Source: Oikopleura dioica (lineage: Eukaryota; Chordata; Appendicularia; Copelata; Oikopleuridae). From it: DNA of 64,000 nt. This document shows, in pieces, positions 1 through 11,206 of the stretch. Numbering within the stretch: the stretch's first letter is position 1; every line of letters begins with the position of its first letter. The stretch lies in NCBI GenBank assembly GCA_907165135.1, contig OU015567.1:13335001-13399000 (forward strand). The letters run 5' to 3'. A program made the position numbers and the translations under genes. A model generated the notes under the pieces. The model had not been told where the DNA came from. It made no database searches and saw only the letters and a list, made by a program, of their open reading frames with translations.

Positions 1-1171
1 TGGAAGTGATTTCTCAAAAATGAGCTTTTCCCAATTTCCTCTCAGCTTCATTTTTCTCTCTAAAAATGGGATCTTGAAGAATTATCGAAATCTGTTCTTG
101 AGTTTTGGAAGTGATAAGTTTATTCGACTGATAAAACTATAAAACCAGTCACGTGCTATTTCTATCCAGAAGGGGAAAAGAAACATAAAACTGGACAAGA
201 TTCACGATCAGCTGACTTCATGTAAAATAATCAATTGTGGATGATAAATTTGGAAAATGATCCACTTGGAGACATTCCAGAGCCATTGTGTTTTTCGTTC
301 TTATGAACTTTCAAATTAAAATCTTTCGCAGAAATATCTAAAATAAAAACAATAGTAAAGTAAATTACCATGATTATCATTTCTGAGTGACGGGACAATC
401 TCTAAATGAAAAGAATCTTTATAAGAAGTTATTACTTATAAACGATTTTGCCGTAAGTAGGATTTATTCTTCCCTCAGGCGAGTTTTCTCCAATTTGAGT
501 AGAAAAATGCGTATTCAACTTTCATAAATCTCTTCAAAAAAGGGTAATAAAATCAGAAAAGCAAAAAAATGGCGCTATTTTATTTTTACTCGAGTCAGAG
601 TCCAGTCTTTGGTCGAGCCAGTTACGCAACAATCAGCGTGTTTAGGAAAGCAGAAGAAAGTAATTCCTTTCGTTATTACGTTTATCGCTTTCTCTTTTCT
701 GCGAAACTCGAAAATCGTTGTCTAAGTTCACCCAGGGTTTAGATCAAAGGAGCGCCCAATGAGATTTCGCGCCGCGGAAAGAAGGATTTCCAATTTGGCC
801 AGTTCAGAACTTTCGCCGAACTTTTTGGAAAGAGAACAAACGAAAAAAAAGAAGAAGAAAGGGAAAACAGAAAAATAAGGAAACTCATTACTCATCCAAG
901 TTGAGAAGGATCACGCTGCGATCGAAAAAGGTATGAAGCGGGATTTTTTATTGAAAAGAAATTAAACTTTTTTAACTTTTGATTTTTTTATAATTGTTGA
1001 GAATTCGCAGCGAGGGTAATTTACATTAGCAATTAGAGAAACTTTTACAAGCGTAAAGATTCTCTCTCATTATCAGTAACAAACAAGAAGCATCACCAAA
1101 AGTCTGGGCATATTCGTATCTGTTTTTCTGAAATACAGACACGAGCTACTTCTTGAAGTCCAATTCTGGCT

Positions 1172-1365
1172 GGGCGCCGAGCGGCATCTGAGCGTGAGCG
1201 AGCAAGCGATCGCTCATGCTCCGCTCAATTCGCTCGCTCAAGGTTAAAAAATATGACACCTGAGCGAGTTTTGAGTCAACTCAGAGCCGGGCTGAGCTCA
1301 ATGATTGAGTTTAAGTATGAGCTCATGCAGCTCAAAAAAGTATATTTTGAGCTAGCTCAGATTAA
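1172..1365. repeat. GAGC/GCTC-rich low-complexity tract
   Basis: The words GAGC, GCTC, TGAGC and GAGCTC recur dozens of times on both strands in under 200 bp (for example GAGCGAGC, GCTCGCTCA, TGAGCTCA), so the tract can pair with itself in many registers. No open frame explains it. Confidence 0.6.
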
Positions 1366-1671
1366 TTTTGAATAAGCTTGAGATAGAATTAGCTGAGGCT
1401 TTCGTTCTTTCTGCTTTTCTGAAAACTAGAAAATTTCCTCGAGCACTTTTGGAGTGTCGTTTTAGCACGATGTTCAAACGCATTAAACATGTTGGATGAA
1501 AGGGCGCTTTGTGAACGCACGAAAAGGCAAAACTCGTCTTTTTCATTTTATTTCCATAGTAACTGGGCAGAGTCAAGAATAAATCAAGTATCTCATCCAG
1601 CACTCAAATACTATTTCCTGCTATTTTTCGATTTAGAGATCCGAGCTGCTTTTAGAGAATTTTCGGGGTCA

Positions 1672-1693
1672 TTTGAGGTCACGTGACCTCAAA
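1672..1693. repeat. 22-bp perfect palindrome centred on CACGTG
   Basis: Each half reads TTTGAGGTCAC and the two halves are exact reverse complements. A related 16-bp palindrome, GAGGTCATATGACCTC, lies at 4704-4719 inside the first recognised intron of the FAM13-like gene. Both are preceded by a similar GG(A)TCATT block, so they look like two copies of one small dispersed element rather than independent E-boxes. Confidence 0.6.
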
Positions 1694-2584
1694 ATCTTAT
1701 TCAATGACATAGGATAGCACTTGAAAGTAACCTTCAAAAAATGAATTTTTTAAGCAAAGGGAGAAAAAAGTGCTGAAAATCAATTTTTGGCTGATGAATT
1801 GAATGCGACTAAGCAAGGGTCTACTGAATTGAGAGCTTTACTTTTTCTGTCAGCGGTGATTAATTTCTGTCTCGGATTCGACTTCAGCCCCTCAAGGCAA
1901 CAGCTTGAATTAGTTTGATACTTGCGGTTTAAATCTCCGCCCGATTACCGGTTTAAAGACAGAGAAACAACAAGCTCCATTTTCAAGTTTTCCAGTTTAC
2001 TTCTGTAATTATTCAGCTAATGTTTTCGAAATGATGATGATCTGTAGACTTGTTGAATGGTTGTTCAATCAGTCACATCCTGCCATTCCTTTCTAGGGGC
2101 GCTTATCATCGGAAGCGATAAAACAGAGCAGCTCGGGAAGCATAACTCGAAAATTAGTCCCAAATTATTGCTGTGAAATGTTGGCTTGAGCTGGGCCTGG
2201 CCTTTTGTGCTGCATTTTTGCGTAGTCTGCGGGCGGCCGTTGGCACCCGCTGGCGCCTCTTCACCCGGCTCAGCTAGCAGAAGCGTCTCCCGCTGCGCGC
2301 CCGTTCCCGCACCGGACTTTCGCTAAAATTGAAAATAAAGGAAACCGAAAGCGATCCTCTATTTTCTGAAATTGAGAAGCACTCTCTCTCATTTTACCAT
2401 TAGTTCAAATTCCAATTCATGAAATTCTCCACTTTTATCAGTTTTTCAAGAGGAAGAAATAGACGAAGAAATTTTAAAAAAATTTTAAATCAGATTTTTT
2501 CAAGAAATTTTCTTTTAGAAAAGTTCAAATCCCGCTGCTCCCTCTTAGCACCCTAAGACGCAAAGATCAATCTACACATGCTTA

Positions 2585-2611
2585 TGTGCGTGTGTGTGCG
2601 TCTGTGTGTGT
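2585..2611. repeat. GT/GC dinucleotide microsatellite
   Basis: Imperfect GTGTGTGC run of about 27 bp in the non-coding region upstream of the FAM13-like gene. Confidence 0.6.
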
Positions 2612-3432
2612 TATCTTTATCAGCAGCGTGCCCAAAGAGCAGGAGAGCGGCGAAAAGCAGCTCAATCCCCATGAAGCAAGTTGCTCAAAACACAATCCAG
2701 AGAGATTATTCACTGACACCTCGAAATTTTGAAAGCGTGTTTACCGCTCTAGCATAGATTTATCGACTGGAGAAACAACAAACGTTTATTTCAGAGAAAT
2801 TGGCGAAACAAACTCATAAACAAGAACCCAAACAAGAGAGCGAGAAAGAAACTAGTAAAGAGATTGGAAAGAAGAAAATGATGGAATTGTAGAAAAATGT
2901 TGGAATGAAGAAAATATTCCCGCTGCGGTGAGTTTTTTTATTTAGGAAAATTTTTGAACGTGAATCAGAATAATCAGACCACAAGCCAGTACTTCCGTTG
3001 TTATCATGTGAGAGTCCCTCCTTGAAAAAGACCAGGGAATGTTATTTCTTGGAGTGCTAGAATTTCTTCTTTTGGTATTTTTTATAGAAAAATTTCAGAT
3101 TTTTGTATGTTTATTTAAAAATAGAGCGGAGACGGAAATTATCTTTGTTGATATTAGTTTTGATTGCAAATTGATGAAATAATAATGATAAAAAAAGTTT
3201 TATTGAATAAGTATTTTTCTTGTAGAAAAAGCACTCCAAGGACTGTGTTATGTTGTAGTGCTAACCTATAGCGGATTAGGCTTTGGCACGCAGATTTACG
3301 TCGACTTTGCTCAAGGCAGAGCTGAGGCCTGAAATCCTCGACCATAAATCTTTTTGAAAAGTATCATCTGACACCCATTTCAAAAAATGGCTAGTCAAAG
3401 AATACTTTTTCACTATCAAAACTCAAATTTAA

Positions 3433-4089
3433 GGACCCCCCCATCAAGATGAATTTGGTCAAAATTTTCTGTATTTTTTGGTCTTTTTGGGTTCTTTAGA
3501 CAACGAGGAGAAACTTTTATGTTGAAATTTTTTTCGCTGCTATAGAAATTTTTGACTAAAATTGGCTTTAAAAAATGGAAATTTGCATTATATTTTTTAT
3601 GAAAATCCTTGGTTTGCTATATTTTCATTTTAATTAAGGGTATACCCATCTTTAAATGCATTTCCATCATAAAAACAGTCAGAAAAATATAATCGAAGGC
3701 AGTTTTTTTAAGAAAAACTTAAAATTGAAATCTGTAAATTTGCCATTTATTCGACTTATAAATTTTTAAAGGGGCTGTCCTCCTTAAGTTCGTTGACCAA
3801 AAACTCTCAAAAGAGGAACGGTCGTAGCTTAGGGCCTTAACTTTATGCTGTAAAAAGATTAAGGGTATACCTCAACTAAAATCCTTAAAAAAACTTTCAC
3901 TAAGCAACTTTACCTATAAGGGCCTGTATACCCTTAAATTTGTAATCGAGAGATTATCATAAGGGGAACGGTTGCAGCCGAGGGTTTGATCTAACGGTAG
4001 CAAGTGAAAGTAAGGATCTACCTAAGATAGTTTCTGAGAAAAACTTTCACTAAACAGCCCCTTTTTCACGATTCTTGATGGGGGGGTCC
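3433..4089. mobile_element. TTAA-flanked non-autonomous inverted-repeat element
   Basis: The ends are exact inverted repeats of at least 17 bp: GGACCCCCCCATCAAGA at 3433-3449 and its reverse complement at 4073-4089. TTAA sits immediately outside both ends (3429-3432 and 4090-4093), as expected for a piggyBac-type target duplication. The 657-bp interior has no coding frame. It carries degenerate internal direct repeats, such as GAACGGT..GCAGC/GTAGC blocks near 3818 and 3965 and AACTTTCACTAA near 3892 and 4036. It is probably a MITE; the superfamily assignment rests only on the TTAA flanks. Confidence 0.75.
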
Positions 4090-4513
4090 TTAAAGCCATT
4101 TTCTCGCGCTTCCTATCAACTAGGTTTAGGTCCCTAATGCTTAGATTTTAGGCTTAGAAACTTTAATTTTCAATAAGAAAAATAAAAAGTTAAATCTCAC
4201 TTTCGCGGGTTTCAAATCTCGGCCAAGAAAAAATAATCGTGGCTAGCCGCCGAACAAAACATCTGTGGCTTTTCCTCTTGAAAGTGCTCAAGTTAGTGTG
4301 AGATAATTACGGAAGCCTGGCTAATCCCCGAGCGCGTAATTCTGAACTTTCGTAATTCATGCGTGCTGATTTTGAATAGATTCAGAAACAATTTGAGCAG
4401 CTCTTTTTTCCGCTTTTTCGAAAGTGGGAAATGCCAGCGCTTTTTTGAAAAGAGAAAATGTGCAATCCTTGCTTCAAGAAAAATAAAGTAACGCCTTTTG
4501 TTAGCTCTCGCAG

Positions 4514-7500
4514 CCGATCACCTGGTGGCTCCAAAAAAGGGAATTGGAAAATTCGGATGTCCTCTTTCTGCTCTTCCTCTTGAACCCTCTCCGTTAGAAC
4601 CTGGGCAACAGACGCCTTCTTTACTCAATGCGGTTAGTTTTATTTGCTAGGATTTAGGGTTACGTGTCCTCAAATGACCTTGAAGTTCATTCCGGGATCA
4701 TTCGAGGTCATATGACCTCTTAATTCATTATTTGAAAGGAATCTTACTTGTAAGTTTAGCTCATCCTATGTCTACGTCCACATATTTCCGCGGAAGGGAT
4801 TTTCCGAGCCTGTGCCCCTAAGAACACAGTCAACGTTCTGAAAGCCAAGGCTGAATCGAACCGTCTCTTTGAAGAGCCTCTTCGTGATCCTTTAGCTCTG
4901 GCATGTTTGCTCAAAACTTGGCTGCGGGAAATTCCTCAAGGTACCTTTTCCCCTCTTTTCTGCTCTTGATTGATTTCAGGAATAATTCCAATGGAGAGCC
5001 AAGAAGAAATGCTCAACTCAAATGGCACCATCGAAGAGCTGGAAGCGATTATCTCGCGAATGCCTCCCGTGAACCGCTCGACGTTGCTCTTTCTGTTCAA
5101 ATTCCTCAACGACGTCGCGAAGAACACGGAGAATCACATGACCGCTTCCTCCCTCGCGATTTGCATCGGCCCGAGTCTTTTCAGAATCGGCAGTTCTGAT
5201 GCTGATGCACTGAAAACGACGAATAAGACGAACGAAATTGCAAATAAATGCATTAAACAATTCCCGAAGCTGTTTACTCCTGTGGGTGCAAATAATGGAG
5301 AGAAGGAAATTGTCAAGATGAGCTCGATATCGTCTCCAAGGCATGTTAAAAAATCAAGGTATAGCAAATCAAGATGTCAAATCGGATATCAAGTAGATCC
5401 GTATAATAGCAGATCAAACATAGTAGAACGTAAAGTTTTCATTTTATAATGTCAAATTTAATATTAAATGAATTCGTATAATCCACGAGCAAATCGGGTG
5501 GAAAGATTCCAAAAAGTTTTCATTTCATTGTGTATCAAAAAGTATGTTTATTTTTCATAAAAATTCCATATTTATACCCACAGTTATGGTTAGCGGTGGT
5601 GAGCAGAAGTCGATCAAAATTATGATAACTCCTACCGTAAAATCTGAAGTTGATCATCAACGCCGATTGTCGATCGAACCAACACAACTGAACCAAACCC
5701 AACCTAACCATTAATATAGTATGGCGAGTTTGACGCCTCCAACGACTCCATCTCCGAGTCCTTCTCCTAAGTCTAAGAAGTACTCCGTCGCTACCTCTTC
5801 TTCGATAGAACTGATCGTCAAAAACCGCCTCGATGAAATTCTGAGCGGAGATGGCGATGAAACTCTTGATGTCTTTTCAAAGCCGGAAGAGAATCACCCA
5901 AGACTTCCAACGCTCACGAGGTCCGCCCCTCTGAGGTAACAAATATTCAATGTTCGATAAGATAAAGGTTGTTTTTCAGAGGTTCAAAGCGACGGCCTAG
6001 TCGGAAGCATCGAGAAGATCGCGCTCTAAATGGCTCGGCGGAACTGCACTCGAGTGATAAGAGCAACTCTCAAGAAATACTGGAGGGCGGGTCAAGCGCG
6101 TACGAGCGGCTCAAGGAGGGAGATAATCTAGAAGGCTGGCGAAGCTCGCCGGCTATCAGTCGCTCCTCCACCGCCGACATGCTCAATTTCGCCAGCGCTG
6201 ATAATGATAACAACGCCAAACACAGCGCAACGAGTGATAACGCCGCGCCCGCTGAGCTCTCCGAGGAAAAACCCCCGCTCGAAGAAAAAGAAACAGACAA
6301 AAATATTAAGAAAGAAAAGACACCTATCGAATCTACTCGTATTCCTTCAGCACCATCCAAAACCGACGACTTGCCATATGCCGATGCAGATCCAACTCCT
6401 AACGAAGCGCCAGTGAAAGCCGACGTGGACGGTGGTAACTCTAAACTCGAAAAACTCGATCTTCCAAAGCTCGATCTCTCTGGCGTCTCTGCGAATTCCG
6501 ATGAAAAGATTCAACCCGAGACGAAGACTCAGGAGCCAGCCCCAGTCTCTCCCAAATCGATAATTCGAGAAGAAATAGAAGGGAATCATATTGAGAGCCC
6601 ATCAAATCTGATGACCGTTTCTCCCAAGCAAATTCATAAAACGGAGCCCAACACTGCTGTCTCCAGCCTCGCAAATACCCCTGCTACCTCACCAGAGCCT
6701 AAAGTTCAAGGGTTAGTGCGAATGCAAAAAGAACTTATTTCTAACTTTATCTTCAGACAAAAGTCCCCCGATGTGCCAGCAGTTATCACGGAAAAACAAG
6801 AAACGCCAGTTATGCCTCGAAAAGCTTCGAAAAAGCGCAGCAAGAGAATCTCCAGCGATTCCCGCCGCCGTAAAAAGATTCGGAAGAGAAAACGAGCCAT
6901 CATGTTCGCTCGCAAAGTGATCAACATAAATCGAGTAAGCACAAGAGCCGCGGAAGAACTCCAGTTCGTCGAGACGCGAATAACGTCAGTGCGCGTCCTG
7001 GAACTGCGCCTATGACTTCTCCTATCTCGCTTGCATCCCCTATTCCTCAAGAAGGTAATGGTTTAATTAAAGACTTATAGACTATAAGTTATAGTCATTT
7101 TCACGCCTATTCATCTTCCTCAAGCCGCAAGAGGATTACCTTAATCATACTTTTGGCCACTTCGCTCTAATTGAAATGGTTTCTTTAAACAAGAAAAGAT
7201 CATTTTTTGAAATGGCGCGGCGGAAAATCAGCAATAAAGAGCTCAGAAAATGGTTTTCTTTAGAAAACGGGTTGGATCGAATGAACCGATTGAAGAACGC
7301 TGTTACTGACTTGGAAAAACGAATGTTTCAGCGGAGAGTTTTTTCTATCAGGGCAGAAGAGATCACACTTATGTCTGAGTTACAGATTCGCGAGGAGAAG
7401 TCCGAACTACAGAGAGAGCTTCTTTTACTCGAATCACAGTTCGGCAGGCCGTCGACCAGCTCTGAAAGACAGGCTTGCAGGGCGATTTACTCGAGATACA

Positions 7501-7836
7501 GGGAGCTCAAGCGAAAAGTTCAACAATATGAATCAAGGTTAGTTCCGAGCTTCTTTTGCCGTTGTTGCAGTTTTTATTTTCAGATCTGTGATGGACAAAG
7601 AATCATTTCTCCGTGAAGTCGAAAGTGAAATCTCCAAGATCGAGCTGGATCGACGCGATCTCGCCCGCTCAATCCGAACCTGGGAGTCTCGCCATCGTTC
7701 AGAACACTCACGAAGCCCGAACTCGGAAGAGAAGCAAAACAATCCCGACTACACGCGCTACCGACATCTCAAGTCGCGGCGATATTTCCTCCAAGAGCTT
7801 CAGCAACAAATGGCGCCTCAAAGTTTCACTGTTTAA
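4514..7836 (+). CDS. FAM13A: FAM13-family RhoGAP protein
   Basis: A RhoGAP domain opens the protein: an FGCPLSAL-like start, then EGIFR, the LLKTWLREIP block and PPVNRSTLLFLFKFLNDVAK, with the Rho-binding NxMTxxxLA(I/V)xxGPxLF region intact. A long acidic, Ser/Pro-rich disordered middle follows. The C-terminus carries the two coiled-coil blocks that define FAM13: ELQRELLLLESQFGRPSTSS with ERQ, and a terminal YTRYRHLKSRRYFLQEL-type block before the stop at 7834. Human FAM13A has the same order. Introns I could place are 4633-4759, 5359-5719, 6712-6756, 7055-7131 and 7538-7583. The 5' end is incomplete; upstream leader exons were not resolved. One base appears to be missing near 6872-6876 (five A instead of six), which shifts the frame. 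Likely role is Rho-family GTPase regulation; which paralogue it represents (A, B or C) cannot be told. Confidence 0.85.
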
Positions 7837-8991
7837 AAATATCCGCCTAATAATATTCCTTTTCTATGTTGCCGGTTGACAATTTATATTTTTACCGATT
7901 CAATGACTCCTTTAGAAATGAAAACCCCTTATTCAAAAGTTCTTTGTTTTCGTTTTTTTCAATACTGTACTAGACAAGCAAGAATAAAAGTGCCTTCTTA
8001 TGAGAAAATTGTTGTTCCAAGCAAACACTCGATGAACTCAAAGCTTGACCTTTGAAATCGAGGGCATCAGAATCGAGACATGCGACAGACAGTACCGGTA
8101 CTATTTGCAGAGGGTGTTCTTTGTGCTTGCAATTTTACTGCCTGAATAAATAGTTCGGTCTTTTTCATATCAACTCTCATATGTCCTCATTTGTGGGGCG
8201 CAGAGAATTCTGAGGTATGATTTCTAAACAATTCTGTAGATACAGAGCCCCAAGGTTGAAACAGGATTGCATAACTTCTTATCACTCTTTTCTTGTTTCA
8301 AAAATGGCCGAAATATCAAAGATGGACTGTAAAAAATCTTCTAGTGATTCGAATTGCTATGAATAATTGAATGAAAAAAGTATGGTTAAGTTCTATGCCA
8401 AGAGGAACGCGCGATAATCGATAATACAGGGGGTCAACTCAGTGCATCAGGGTTCTTCGCCCTTCTCAGCAACTGTTATTCATTTTTGCGAAACAGATCG
8501 AAATGCATTTTTGTTTATAAATCACCTCACTATCAGATCATTGAGTTTAGTTTATTTCCCAGAGAAACGAAAAATTTCTAGGTAGGTGGCTTTTTCCAAT
8601 AAATTGATTTATAGATAGCTCGTTAGTTTAAAATCTAAATAGCTTGAAATGCGAGGATTAACAAGCTTACAAATAACATTAACTAAAGGTCTAAAATTGT
8701 GTCTAAACAGGGCTTTTTTGTTTTCGTCACAGGATCGTAAAGAGAAAATCATTATCCATTGGCATTACTTCAAAAACAAATGTGTGAATTCTAGTTCTAC
8801 TTTTCCCGGAATCGAATCCTTTTCTGTTTGCAGAGGGATAGAAGCGAACAAAAGATTGCTGTCCCACAATACGAAGATAGAACACACCAACTCAAAACTC
8901 AGAAAGATTCGAGAAAATTCTGAGACATACATAGGCTCTCCAAGAACGTCGTAAAAGAGGGACGGTTTACAGAAGATAAAACAGACTGAAA
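7837..8991. other. FAM13/SLC6 intergenic region
   Basis: AATAAA-type signals lie at about 7983 and 8145, suitable for FAM13-like mRNA ends. A 101-codon open frame at 8649-8954 has no recognisable similarity and may be part of a 5' leader or chance. A pyrimidine-rich AG acceptor (..GGTTTACAG) just before the SLC6 start codon could receive a spliced leader. Confidence 0.4.
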
Positions 8992-11003
8992 ATGAGCAGA
9001 GAATCGTGGGGTTCAAAAAGAGAATTTATCCTGGCATGTTTGGGTTACTGCGTCGGCCTTGGGAACATATGGAGGTTCCCGTATATGATGTTTTCCTCCG
9101 GAGGAGCTTGCTTTCTCATCCCATATTTTCTGATGCTTATTCTGATCGGCCTTCCTGGCTTGTACTTAGAAATGGCAGTTGGTCTTGTCACTCAACGAGG
9201 ACCAGTTCATGCGATTGACGCCTTGTGTCCGCTGATGAAAGGTTGGTGAATTTCAGCGGATTTTTTTTATTAAATAATTAGGAAGCGGGTATGGAACCGT
9301 GGTAATGTCCTTCCTGTACGCTGGCTATTTTACAGCGATCATCGTCTATTGTCTTTTTTACTTGTTCAGCTCATTTACTTCTGAGGCACGGATTTAACGA
9401 GCTTTCAGTAGGTGACTGAAAGCACTAAGATCATATTTTATAGCATACTTTTATACTTTAAATTTGTTTGTATTTGATTGAATCCACCAAAGCTACCCTG
9501 GGAAACTTGTGAAGGAAAAGAGTGGTCTACTGACAATTGCACTGACTCGACAAATAACAACATCGGCGGAATTCCAGTAACGCAAGAGTTCTTTGAAAAC
9601 CATGTTCTTCATAAAACGTCAGGAATCGATGAGTTCGGGAATATTCGTTGGCCGCTTTTTGGAATTCTCTTGTTTACCTGGGTTCTTATATATCTGTTTG
9701 TCTTCAAGGGCACCAAGTCTGTGGGCAAGGTCGTCTACGTTACTGTAATTGCTCCGTATGTTCTCCTGCTAGCACTGCTTATCAGAGGATGCACACTCAG
9801 CGGGGCATACAATGGCATTGAATATTTTCTTGGGCTAAATGGAAAAGGCGACTGGGGAAAACTGGCTGACGTCAACGTTTGGGTCAACGCGGCCTCCCAG
9901 GTTTATAACTCAATTGGAATTGGCTTTGGCTCTTTAATTGCCTTCAGCTCATTCAATAGGTAAATTCGATTCGAATGAAGGGTACTCACTCGTTTAGAAA
10001 CTCTTCATCCCTTCTACGAGATACGCTACTTATTGGCCTTGTCAACTCCTTCACTTCTATTTTTGCCGGATTCATCATCTTTTCCGTCCTTGGCCATATT
10101 TCCGAAATGGTGAACATCCCCATCGACCAACTTCAACTTGATGGGCCCGAACTCATTTTTGTTTCATATCCTCAAGCTCTTGCTGATATGTATCCAAGCT
10201 GGCTTTGGTCTATCATGTTCTTCTTCACTCTTTTCGTTCTTGGCATCGACTCAATTTTCTCCTCTATCGAATGTTTGAACATAACTGTTCTCGATGTCCT
10301 GACGAATCTTAGCGTATTTATGCGCCGCGAAGTCGTGGCTCTCATGTCTTGTGCTGTAGCATTCCTCATGGGTGTACCGATAATGTTTGATGGTGGAATC
10401 TACCTATACAAGGTTTGAGTTGAAATTAATGATATGTCGTTATGAATTTTTTTAGCTCTTTGATAGTTACGTAGCGGTGCAATCGTTATCAATCCTCGCA
10501 ACGCTAGAAATTGTTACGATAGTTTGGGTTTTTGGTGCTCGTCCGTTATGGTGATTCCTCAGTACAAATCCATTTTCCTAACGAAAATTCAGTCGTGAAA
10601 TCAGCCGAGTAACGGGCAAAGATGTCCCGAAAGTTCTTCTTTATATGTGGCTGTTTGTGACACCGCTGATTGTCATCGTCATAATGATCTTCAGCATCAT
10701 TGGTTACAAACCCTTGCAATACATTGATTATGTCTATCCGAACTGGGCGAATGCTGTTGGATGGTGCATCGCCAGTTTATCTTTAATTTGCGTTCCTCTA
10801 GGTGAGTTTGGAAAAAATTGCAAAGTAAAACAACTTGTTCAGGAATAATTCACGAATTGATGAAATATGATGACACAAAGTCCCTGCTTGAACGATTCAA
10901 GTACTCCGTTCGTCCGAAAATCTCCAAGTACGCAGATATGGACATGCTCAGCTCAAGATCGAGTGGTGAAAAATCTTCTTCTTCGATAGTTACTGATTTT
11001 TAA
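8992..11003 (+). CDS. SLC6 family sodium-coupled neurotransmitter/amino-acid transporter
   Basis: Transmembrane segment 1 carries the family signature GYCVGLGNIWRFPY with its unwound sodium/substrate-binding stretch. It is followed by the LIPYFLMLILIGLP segment, a large extracellular loop 2 with a cysteine pair and glycosylation-type NxT sites, and hydrophobic segments up to TM12. The short tail ends ..SSSSIVTDF. About 600 residues, normal for SLC6. Introns: 9242-9281, 9386-9492, 9960-9997, 10413-10455, one near 10550 and about 10802-10842. The second begins with GC: exon end SFTSE joins LPWETC exactly as in the family, so GAG|GCACGG is a GC-AG intron. The substrate (GABA, glycine, taurine, proline or another) cannot be decided from the visible motifs. 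Confidence 0.9.
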
Positions 11004-11206
11004 TTCTGCTTATCTTAATAAATTATACTGCCTTCTTCAGATGTAGAGTTTTCTAGTGAGTTGATTTACAATATCGGACGCAGGTCGCCTTGCGCAATAT
11101 TTACGCATTACCGGCTCTTATAATGATTTGTACGTTCATAAAATTTCAAGTGGTTTCTTGCTAAAATATACACCCCCGTAAACGGTCGACAGCATTCTCG
11201 CTAACC

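Larger units (their letters stand above)
1..4513. other. gene-poor region upstream of the FAM13-like gene
   Basis: No convincing coding exon was found on either strand. The stretch contains a GC-rich segment at about 2215-2330 that could be a promoter, and two sites that look like 5' non-coding exon ends: GTATGA after an AG-rich segment at 931 and GTGAGT at 2928. These could be leader exons of the FAM13-like gene, but no reading frame ties them to it. The remainder is A/T-rich and holds the repeats listed separately. Confidence 0.5.

Noticed and set aside
5584-5715. Short frame KSIKIMITPTVKSEVDHQ as an additional FAM13 exon
   Set aside because: It ends in a stop just before the next exon, and the phases of 5358 and 5720 join correctly without it.
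8649-8954. 101-codon plus-strand ORF upstream of SLC6
   Set aside because: No recognisable domain, composition unlike neighbouring exons, no clear splice link to SLC6; kept only as a note.
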